Origin: Clostridia bacterium
GTDB lineage: Bacteria; Bacillota; Clostridia; Oscillospirales; Acutalibacteraceae
Length of the DNA stretch: 5,120 nt
Direction: 5' to 3'
Assembly (NCBI GenBank): GCA_900752115.1
Contig: CAADUC010000025.1
Span: 1-5,120 of the forward strand
Both the position numbers and the translations under genes were made by a program. This document shows, in pieces, positions 1 through 4,173 of this stretch. Each line of letters opens with the position of its first letter. The stretch's first letter is position 1. The notes below the pieces were generated by a model. The model was not told where the DNA came from. It made no database searches and worked only from the letters and a program-made list of their open reading frames with translations.

Positions 1-825
1 CAGCACATTCTTCACCCGCTCCCGAATCCCGGTCTCCCCAAACGCGGGAGGAAGGACAGAAATTCCCTTTCGCGGCGCGGCGCAGCGGATCAGCGCGCGG
101 GAGTATGGCTTTTTCATCTCCTCGCCGTGCTCACGGATCACCTTTTCGTCGCAGGCAAGCTCCAGATCCCTGCAAAAGAGGAAATAGGCGAGCCAGAGCA
201 GCGGATGAAACCAGTACACGGAGAGCAACAGAAACCCAAACAGCTTCCAGAGCGGATCCCGCCGCCACACGTGCGCCCTCTCATGCAGAAGAATGCATGC
301 GCGGTCCGCCTCCTCCGTGGAGGAGGGCAGAAAGATGCGCGGGCGCAAAACGCCGAAAACGAACGGCGTGGGAAGAGCGTCGCACTCCCAGACGTTCCCG
401 CTGAGCCAGACAGCCTCGCGTACCCTTCTGCGGACGCTGACGCTGCTCACAGCCAGATAGCACAGCATGGCGAGGACACCTATCAGCCAGAGCACGGAGA
501 TAACCTGAAGCGCCAAACGGGCAGTCTCTCCGTCTCCTGCGGCAGAGGGAAGCAGCAGCTCCCCCTCATTTCCCACCGGGTTTCCTGCCGCTCTGTTTTC
601 CCCCTGGGAAAAAACACTCTGCGGGATGGACAGTTCCCCTCGCACCAAACTGAAACGGCTCTCCGGGGTGACGGGCGCAATCAGACGAAACGCTGCAAAC
701 CCCCACAGGACAACCCGGATCCATTTCGGTGCCTTCCCGAGAAGAAGGCGGATTAAAAGAACGGCAAGCACCACCCAGCCTGCCGCAGCACTCCGATTCA
801 AAAGCGTCAGAAAAAAAGTCTCCAT
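1..825 (-). CDS. M56-family BlaR1/MecR1-type membrane metallopeptidase (partial, C-terminus beyond window)
   Basis: The frame is open for 275 codons from an ATG at 825 to the window edge and is not interrupted. Hydrophobic segments lie near residues 6-29, 36-52, 104-126 and 196-217, as in the membrane domain of BlaR1/MecR1 proteins. The zinc-protease signature HERAH is at residues 181-185, followed by WRRDPLW. The CRDLELACDE block at 218-227 supplies the probable third zinc ligand (E222 or E227). In studied relatives, ligand binding outside the cell activates this cytoplasm-facing protease, which leads to loss of the partner repressor. Here the sensor portion, if any, lies outside the window, so a beta-lactam ligand is not shown. 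A GGGGAGG site at 833-839, inside the end of the repressor gene, sits 7 nt before the ATG. The TGATG overlap implies translational coupling. Family assignment is firm; the signal sensed is unknown. Confidence 0.93.
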   Translation of the reverse strand, partial: METFFLTLLNRSAAAGWVVLAVLLIRLLLGKAPKWIRVVLWGFAAFRLIAPVTPESRFSLVRGELSIPQSVFSQGENRAAGNPVGNEGELLLPSAAGDGETARLALQVISVLWLIGVLAMLCYLAVSSVSVRRRVREAVWLSGNVWECDALPTPFVFGVLRPRIFLPSSTEEADRACILLHERAHVWRRDPLWKLFGFLLLSVYWFHPLLWLAYFLFCRDLELACDEKVIREHGEEMKKPYSRALIRCAAPRKGISVLPPAFGETGIRERVKNVL

Positions 826-1190
826 CACTTTTCCTCCCCGTAGTCCTCCACCAGCTTTCGAAGCTCCTCAACCTCCTCCGGCCGGAGCTTTTTCCGGGCA
901 GTAAACGCGGCCAGAAAAGCCGGAAGCGAACCGTCAAACGTTTCCTCCACAAACTGCTCGGTGCGCCGGGCGTAGAATTCCTCGCGCGAGACGAGCGAGG
1001 TAACAGTGCCGCCGTCGTTTCGAAAAAGCCCCTTGCCGCACAACCGTTTCAGAACCGTGTAGGACGTCGTTTTCTTCCAGTGCAGCGTCTCCTGGCTCCG
1101 TTTAGCCAGCTCCGCCGCTGTGATCGGCTCGTTCTGCCAGATAATATCCGCGAACCGCGATTCAACGGCTCCCATCTGATACTCTGCCAC
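825..1190 (-). CDS. BlaI/MecI/CopY-family transcriptional repressor
   Basis: This is a 121-residue winged-helix repressor of the family that pairs with BlaR1/MecR1 proteases. Residues 8-70 form the DNA-binding domain. The probable recognition helix is around WKKTTSYTVLKRL (38-50), followed by the wing near GGTVTSLVSREEF. Residues about 71-121, including SLPAFLAAF, match the C-terminal dimerisation part that is cut or destabilised on induction in known systems. I place the start at a GTG at 1190. A strong AAGGAGG at 1199-1205 lies 8 nt upstream of it, and the protein then begins MAEYQMGAVESRFADI, typical of the family. The ATG at 1211 would give 128 residues, but it lies upstream of that site and has no good site of its own. 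The stop overlaps the protease start. It probably represses its own operon through the palindromes just upstream. Confidence 0.94.
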   Translation of the reverse strand: MAEYQMGAVESRFADIIWQNEPITAAELAKRSQETLHWKKTTSYTVLKRLCGKGLFRNDGGTVTSLVSREEFYARRTEQFVEETFDGSLPAFLAAFTARKKLRPEEVEELRKLVEDYGEEK

Positions 1191-1198
1191 TGTCAACA

Positions 1199-1205
1199 CC
1201 TCCTT
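1199..1205 (-). promoter_or_regulatory. Ribosome binding site that decides the repressor start
   Basis: The minus strand reads AAGGAGG here, followed by 8 nt and then GTG at 1190. The site lies inside the frame if the upstream ATG at 1211 is used, which argues that the GTG is the true start. Confidence 0.7.
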
Positions 1206-1212
1206 TTCCATT

Positions 1213-1230
1213 CTACAGGTTGTAGTACAA
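1213..1230. promoter_or_regulatory. Second BlaI-type operator site, partly degenerate
   Basis: CTACA-GGT-TGTAG (1213-1225) has the same TACA-N3-TGTA core as the main operator. It overlaps a second small palindrome TTGTA-G-TACAA (1220-1230). Its centre (1219) is 25 bp from that of the main operator (1244), a little over two helical turns, and it lies in the early transcribed leader. Two operators in tandem are known for blaI and mecI promoters in other Firmicutes. Confidence 0.65.
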
Positions 1231-1257
1231 GTTTATTCTACATAATGTAGAATAAAC
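1231..1257. promoter_or_regulatory. Perfect palindromic operator for the BlaI-type repressor
   Basis: Two 13-bp arms, GTTTATTCTACAT and its exact complement, flank a single central A at 1244. The core is TACA-N3-TGTA (1239-1249). This resembles the TACA/TGTA half-sites of known BlaI/MecI operators. Its position over the promoter of a BlaI-family gene supports autoregulation. Binding itself is inferred. Confidence 0.82.
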
Positions 1258-1263
1258 TGTCAA
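1235..1263 (-). promoter_or_regulatory. Sigma-A-type promoter of the repressor/protease operon
   Basis: On the minus strand a perfect TTGACA (-35, 1258-1263) is followed by a 17-nt spacer and TAGAAT (-10, 1235-1240, 5 of 6 to consensus). The expected transcript start is near 1228, leaving a leader of about 35-40 nt before the GTG start. The 27-bp palindrome at 1231-1257 covers the whole spacer and the -10, so a bound repressor would block RNA polymerase. Confidence 0.85.
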
Positions 1264-1297
1264 GCCTTTTCGGCGCAAACAAGGGGGTGGTATAAAA

Positions 1298-1343
1298 TGA
1301 AAACGCAAGGACAATCTGCATGAAAACGCAAAAGCAATCTGCA
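1298..1343. repeat. Two tandem 23-bp direct repeats
   Basis: Units 1298-1320 and 1321-1343 directly abut and match at 20 of 23 positions; the differences are confined to three adjacent bases (GGA versus AAG). Each unit begins TGAAAACGCA and ends CAATCTGCA. They lie between the terminator of the glyQS operon and the -35 of the repressor promoter. No function is evident: they could be a regulator site or a small remnant repeat. Confidence 0.75.
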
Positions 1344-1366
1344 CAAGGAATTCAAAACAGGCAATG

Positions 1367-1411
1367 AAAAACGGCCCTCGAGAAAAGCGGCTCTGCTTTT
1401 CTCGAGGACCG
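1367..1411 (-). terminator. Rho-independent terminator of the gtrA-glyQS operon (bidirectional shape)
   Basis: A perfect 13-bp stem (CCTCGAGAAAAGC at 1376-1388 with its complement at 1395-1407) encloses a 6-nt loop. A CGG/CCG extension lies beyond a C/A mismatch. On the minus strand it is followed by TTTTT (1367-1371), about 85 nt after the glyQS stop. A TTTTTT run at 1413-1418 on the other side would also allow termination on the plus strand, but no plus-strand gene leads into it here. Confidence 0.92.
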
Positions 1412-1494
1412 ATTTTTTGCATACTTTTTGTAGGGCTATTTTGCAGCAGCCCCTTTTGAGCCAAGGTCTTTGTGACCTACCGATTTCAGAGGAC

Positions 1495-2874
1495 TCAGAA
1501 CTTCACGCGGGCGGCGAGCCAGGCGGGCAGGTCGGTAATCTTTACGCGCTCCTGATCCATGGTGTCGCGATCGCGGACAGTCACGCAGCCGTCCTCGCGG
1601 CTGTCGAAATCGTAGGTAATGCAGAAGGGGGTGCCGATCTCGTCCTGACGGCGATAACGCTTGCCGATCGAGCCGGCGTCGTCGAAGTCAACCATAAAGT
1701 CGGAGGCAAGGGTCGAGAAGATCTCGCGGGCCTCGTCGGAAAGCTTCTTGGAAAGCGGCAGAACAGCGGCCTTGAACGGCGCGAGAGCCGGATGCAGACG
1801 GAGAACGACGCGCACATCGTTCTTCTCAGCGTCGACAACCTCCTCGTCGTAGGCGTCGCACAGGAAAGCGAGGGCCACGCGGTCCGCGCCGAGGGACGGT
1901 TCGACGACATAGGGGATATAGTGCTCGTTCGACTCCTGGTCGAAGTAGGTCATGTCCTTGCCGGAATGATCCTGATGCTGCTTCAGGTCGTAGTCCGTGC
2001 GGTCCGCAATGCCCCAGAGCTCGCCCCAGCCGAACGGGAAGAGGAACTCGATATCGGTCGTCGCCTTGGAGTAGAAGGAAAGCTCCTCCTTCTCATGATC
2101 GCGCAGGCGCAGATTCTCCTCGGTCATACCGAGAGACAGAAGCCAGTTCTTGCAGAAATCCTTCCAGTAGTAGAACCAATCGAGATCGGTGCCGGGCTTG
2201 CAGAAGAACTCGCACTCCATCTGCTCGAACTCGCGGGTACGGAAAGTAAAGTTGCCGGGAGTGATCTCGTTGCGGAAGCTCTTACCCACCTGGCAGACGC
2301 CGAAGGGCAGCTTCTTTCTCGTCGTGCGCTGGACGTTCTGGAAGTTGACAAAGATTCCCTGGGCCGTCTCCGGACGCAGGTAGATCTCATTCTTCGCGTC
2401 CTCGGTGACGCCCTGGAAGGTCTTGAACATCAGATTGAACTTGCGGATATCCGTAAAGTTGGAGGAGCCGCAGTCAGGGCATTTGATGTTGTTGTCACGA
2501 ATATAGGCGCTCATCTCGTCGAAGGTCATGCCGTTCGGATCTCCGCCGGCATCCTCGATCAGCTTGTCGGCACGGTGACGCGTCTTGCAGTCCTTGCAGT
2601 CCATGAGCGGATCGGAGAAGCCGCCCACATGGCCGGAAGCCACCCACACCTGCGGGTTCATCAGAATCGCGGAGTCGAGGCCCACATTGTACGGGCTCTC
2701 CTGGACGAACTTCTTCATCCATGCCTTCTTGACGTTATTCTTGAACTCCACACCGAGCGGACCGTAATCCCAAGTGTTCGAGAGTCCGCCGTAGATCTCG
2801 GAGCCGGAGTAGACAAAGCCGCGGTTTTTGCAGAGCGCGACAATTTTGTCCATGGTCTTGTCCGTTGCTTTCAT
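1495..2874 (-). CDS. glyQS: Glycine--tRNA ligase, alpha2 type
   Basis: This class II aminoacyl-tRNA synthetase charges tRNA-Gly with glycine in the cytoplasm using ATP. The 459-residue length fits the homodimeric single-chain bacterial type. The N-terminus carries [18 protein letters not shown] (24-41). Two CxxC pairs (C93/C96 and C132/C135) lie in the insertion after motif 1 and could bind zinc. RPETAQG is at 168-173. Motif 2 runs from FRNE (200-203) to [10 protein letters not shown] (211-220). Motif 3 is PSLGADR (326-332). The C-terminal anticodon-binding domain occupies about 357-459. GGAGG at 2885-2889 lies 10 nt before the ATG. The gene follows a GtrA-family gene after 26 bp and ends before a strong terminator. 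No T-box leader is seen in the visible upstream sequence. A long antisense frame over the same region is a coding shadow. Confidence 0.98.
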   Translation of the reverse strand: MKATDKTMDKIVALCKNRGFVYSGSEIYGGLSNTWDYGPLGVEFKNNVKKAWMKKFVQESPYNVGLDSAILMNPQVWVASGHVGGFSDPLMDCKDCKTRHRADKLIEDAGGDPNGMTFDEMSAYIRDNNIKCPDCGSSNFTDIRKFNLMFKTFQGVTEDAKNEIYLRPETAQGIFVNFQNVQRTTRKKLPFGVCQVGKSFRNEITPGNFTFRTREFEQMECEFFCKPGTDLDWFYYWKDFCKNWLLSLGMTEENLRLRDHEKEELSFYSKATTDIEFLFPFGWGELWGIADRTDYDLKQHQDHSGKDMTYFDQESNEHYIPYVVEPSLGADRVALAFLCDAYDEEVVDAEKNDVRVVLRLHPALAPFKAAVLPLSKKLSDEAREIFSTLASDFMVDFDDAGSIGKRYRRQDEIGTPFCITYDFDSREDGCVTVRDRDTMDQERVKITDLPAWLAARVKF

Positions 2875-2900
2875 GACTGTTCAACCTCCAGAGAGCAGGC

Positions 2901-3329
2901 TCACGCACGCTTTTTCTTAAAGATGATGAGCTTGCTGAGTATATAATTGATAAGGATGACAAAGAAATTGACGATAATCTTTGCCAGCAGGGAGTGCATT
3001 TGGATCACGTCGAGACACAGCCACATACCGGCCATGTCAACACCGAGAGAAAGCAGCCTGGCCCCGAAAAACGAGACAAGCTCGAAAAAGAAAACGCGCG
3101 GGGCAAAGCTTTTGCTGCGGAAAACGAAGAGCTTATTCGTGAAAAAGGCGAAGATAACGGCCAGAAGCCAGGCGAGCAGGTTGGAAACCTCCCAGCTCCA
3201 GCACAGGAGATCGTGGCAGAATGAAAAAACGGCGATATTGACTATCGTCGTCAGCACGCCGAACACGAGATAGGAAATCATCTCGGGCGTCGTGCAGAAA
3301 TGCCACAGCTTACTGATTTTTTCCTTCAA
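2901..3329 (-). CDS. GtrA-family integral membrane protein
   Basis: The 142-residue protein has four predicted membrane segments (about 17-38, 47-68, 79-108 and 113-136), basic ends and a KKKRA tail, which is the size and layout of GtrA-like proteins. The short motif FFTNKLFVF (62-70) is echoed by NYILSKLIIF (128-137), the two-fold pattern typical of this family. Members are thought to help move undecaprenyl-phosphate-linked sugars across the membrane or to work in surface polysaccharide synthesis. The substrate here is unknown, and no glycosyltransferase gene is adjacent in the window. The start is a TTG at 3329, chosen because GGAGGAGG (3338-3345) ends 8 nt upstream and the frame begins with a charged stretch followed directly by a membrane helix. 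The gene is probably cotranscribed with glyQS, an unusual partner by function. No clear promoter was found in front of it. Confidence 0.92.
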   Translation of the reverse strand: MKEKISKLWHFCTTPEMISYLVFGVLTTIVNIAVFSFCHDLLCWSWEVSNLLAWLLAVIFAFFTNKLFVFRSKSFAPRVFFFELVSFFGARLLSLGVDMAGMWLCLDVIQMHSLLAKIIVNFFVILINYILSKLIIFKKKRA

Positions 3330-3437
3330 ACGGCAATCCTCCTCCGGCGCAAAAGCGCGCGGAAAGCAGAAATCCGGCTCCGGCGTGGGACGCCGCCGTG
3401 GCGTCTGCTGCCGTGCCGGACGCTGTGTTTGTCAAAG
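3330..3437. other. Leader region upstream of the GtrA gene
   Basis: This holds the GtrA ribosome binding site (3338-3345) and a small GCGC-TTTT-GCGC-type inverted repeat just upstream of it. A TTGACA at 3430-3435 on the minus strand has no -10 at the normal distance (GGCAGC instead). I found no T-box sequence and no credible coding frame. Where transcription of gtrA-glyQS begins is not clear from sequence. Confidence 0.45.
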
Positions 3438-3469
3438 CAAAAAACACCGAGCCTGGGGTGCGAATTGCG
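3438..3469. repeat. Direct repeat copy A (copy B at 3592-3623)
   Basis: This 32-bp stretch matches 3592-3623 at 27 of 32 positions without gaps. The two share CAAAAA at one end and GCGAATTGCG at the other, and each contains the T-run and the 3' stem arm of a terminator-like element. A further match, CCAGGCTCAGCCTG, occurs at 3524-3537 and 3625-3638 (both palindromic around a central C). The two units therefore look like diverged copies of one intergenic element. Confidence 0.75.
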
Positions 3470-3531
3470 GTGCGGCTCCCCGGTGGGGAGCGTATTAGCA
3501 CCGACCGAAGCGGAAGCGGAGACCCAGGCTC
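3439..3531 (-). terminator. Branched terminator-like element upstream of gtrA-glyQS
   Basis: On the minus strand a 9-bp outer stem pairs GAGCCTGGG (3523-3531) with CCCAGGCTC (3449-3457). Inside it are a 5-bp stem (GGTGC 3498-3502 with GCACC 3469-3473) and a perfect 7-bp hairpin GCTCCCC-ACC-GGGGAGC (3475-3491). The outer stem is followed by GGTG and TTTTTT (3439-3444). It shares sequence with the tRNA-Pro terminator at 3593-3632 but carries about 54 extra bases between the outer-stem arm and the shared GCAATTCGC core. It may be a second terminator, or an attenuator controlling gtrA-glyQS. Folding is by eye; the function is inferred. Confidence 0.6.
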
Positions 3532-3591
3532 AGCCTGACCTGCGCGGCTTCCTCAACTGAATGCAGACCTCGCCGCGGGCCGGTTGCTGAA

Positions 3592-3623
3592 CAAAAAGCA
3601 TCGAGCCCGGAGCGCGAATTGCG
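3592..3623. repeat. Direct repeat copy B (copy A at 3438-3469)
   Basis: This is the second copy of the 32-bp element. It forms the distal half of the tRNA-Pro terminator. See copy A for the comparison. Confidence 0.75.
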
Positions 3624-3632
3624 TCCAGGCTC
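3593..3632 (-). terminator. Rho-independent terminator of tRNA-Pro
   Basis: On the minus strand GAGCCTGGACGC (3621-3632) pairs with GCGCTCCGGGCTC (3603-3615) with one G-T wobble and one bulged C, around the 5-nt loop AATTC. It is followed by GATGC and TTTTT (3593-3597). The stem begins 4 nt after the CCA end of the tRNA, so it both ends transcription and marks the 3' trailer. Confidence 0.85.
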
Positions 3633-3636
3633 AGCC

Positions 3637-3712
3637 TGGTCGAGGTGAAGAGACTCGAACTCCCGACATCCTGCTCCCAAAGCAGGCGCGCTACCAACTG
3701 CGCTACACCTCG
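3637..3712 (-). tRNA. tRNA-Pro(UGG), CCA end encoded
   Basis: The 76-nt gene folds as a standard cloverleaf. The acceptor stem is CGAGGTG/CACCTCG. The D arm is GCGC-AGTTGGTA-GCGC. The anticodon stem CCTGC/GCAGG has loop TTTGGGA, giving anticodon TGG at 3677-3679, which reads proline codons. The variable loop is ATGTC, and the T arm is GGGAG-TTCGAGT-CTCTT with two G-U pairs. The discriminator base is A and the CCA tail is encoded (3637-3639). The C1-G72 first pair is the expected bacterial tRNA-Pro feature. It has its own promoter upstream and its own terminator directly after it, so it appears to be a single-gene transcript. Several open frames run through it on both strands and are not genes. 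Confidence 0.98.
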
Positions 3713-3743
3713 ATAAAAAGTCAGAGATTTCAGACTGCTTTTT

Positions 3744-3772
3744 ATTGTAACGGTTTTCCCCCGAGAAGTCAA
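3744..3772 (-). promoter_or_regulatory. Sigma-A-type promoter of tRNA-Pro
   Basis: On the minus strand TTGACT (3767-3772) and TACAAT (3744-3749) are each 5 of 6 to consensus and separated by exactly 17 nt. The spacer contains a run of five G. The expected start is near 3737, about 25 nt before the mature 5' end. Confidence 0.87.
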
Positions 3773-3801
3773 GGAAATCCCGCAGAATTCCGCGGGTTTC
3801 C
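3773..3801. repeat. Imperfect inverted repeat directly behind the tRNA-Pro -35 element
   Basis: GGAAA-t-CCCGC (3773-3783) pairs with GCGGG-TTTCC (3792-3801) apart from one bulged T, around the loop AGAATTCC. It abuts the TTGACT hexamer and has no T-run, so it is not a typical terminator. It may be a regulator site or upstream promoter feature; this is uncertain. Confidence 0.45.
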
Positions 3802-4041
3802 GGAACGAAATTGCCGTATGGGACGCGGGATACGCAGCACGGCGCAAATCCCGAACCGTGAAACGGAGGCCCCGGCATACAGGCATGCGGCAAATACCGG
3901 CGCAAACAACGGCGATACGAACCATCATACGGCACACAGGAACTCAGCAAAAATACCGAAACGGGAAACGGCAAAACCACATCCGCATTCTTGGCAAAGC
4001 GACGGAAAAGAGGTTCCTTTTTTCTATACGAAAACTCCCTT
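3802..4041. other. Gene-free divergent spacer between tRNA-Pro and the alpha-galactosidase promoter
   Basis: No frame here has a credible ribosome binding site or a recognisable product; the open frames on both strands run through the tRNA or the promoter. The sequence has loosely repeated words (GGCGCAAA near 3841 and 3899; ATACCG twice) and a widely spaced 8-bp inverted pair GCCGTATG (3813-3820) and CATACGGC (3926-3933). None of these is strong enough to assign a role. Confidence 0.5.
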
Positions 4042-4065
4042 TTCCTATTTGCCGCGCGATAGGAA
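4042..4065. promoter_or_regulatory. Inverted repeat over the alpha-galactosidase -35/spacer region
   Basis: TTCCTAT (4042-4048) and ATAGGAA (4059-4065) are perfect 7-bp complements separated by 10 bp. They straddle the -35 and reach to within 5 bp of the -10. The position suits a repressor or activator operator for sugar-dependent control. The regulator is unknown, and I saw no catabolite-control (cre) match. Confidence 0.5.
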
Positions 4066-4076
4066 CATGCTATAAT
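4049..4076 (+). promoter_or_regulatory. Extended -10 promoter of the alpha-galactosidase gene
   Basis: TGC-TATAAT (4068-4076) is a perfect extended -10. The -35 is weak (TTGCCG at 4049-4054, 16-nt spacer; 4 of 6). The expected start is near 4083, leaving about 90 nt of leader. A weak -35 with a strong extended -10 suits an inducible sugar-use gene, but no activator gene is visible in the window. Confidence 0.75.
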
Positions 4077-4086
4077 AAAAGAAACG

Positions 4087-4109
4087 CAGGGAATCCCCCT
4101 GGTTTCCTG
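4087..4109 (+). other. Small hairpin in the alpha-galactosidase mRNA leader
   Basis: CAGGGAA (4087-4093) can pair with TTTCCTG (4103-4109) with one G-T wobble around a 9-nt loop. An alternative 5-bp CAGGG/CCCTG pairing (4097-4101) uses the same left arm. It lies at the very start of the predicted transcript and has no T-run, so it may only stabilise the 5' end. Confidence 0.35.
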
Positions 4110-4173
4110 TCAATATCTCACAAATTCCGGGCGCTTTTCGCGAACTGCGGGCGTCCGCCGGGAGGTCATCGAC

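Noticed and set aside
127..756. A 209-codon plus-strand frame
   Set aside because: It is antisense to the M56 gene, which has the HERAH zinc motif and membrane helices in the other frame. The product is rich in Arg, Pro and Gln and has no domain.
1213..1464. An 83-codon minus-strand frame between glyQS and the repressor
   Set aside because: It crosses a strong terminator, the tandem repeats and the repressor promoter, so it is not a plausible gene.
1433..1478. Small hairpins after the glyQS stop (GGGCT/AGCCC and AGGTC/GACCT)
   Set aside because: The stems are only 5 bp with no T-run on the glyQS side. The real terminator is the 13-bp hairpin at 1376-1407.
1417..2946. A 509-codon open frame on the plus strand, longer than glyQS itself
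   Set aside because: It lies entirely antisense to glyQS, whose product has all class II synthetase motifs. The frame has a low-complexity Leu/Val/Ala/Glu-rich product with no recognisable domain and is a shadow caused by GC-rich codon use.
3430..3435. TTGACA as -35 of a gtrA promoter
   Set aside because: At 17 nt downstream the sequence is GGCAGC, and nothing like TATAAT occurs at 16-18 nt.
3532..3591. Possible second, decayed tRNA between the two terminator-like elements
   Set aside because: A CAGTTGAGG word recalls a D-loop, but there is no TTCGA T-loop, no anticodon stem and no acceptor stem.
3495..3980. Minus-strand frames of 135-161 codons
   Set aside because: They read straight through the tRNA-Pro gene (the CSAVGSAPALGAGCREFESL-like stretch is translated tRNA) and through its promoter and terminator.
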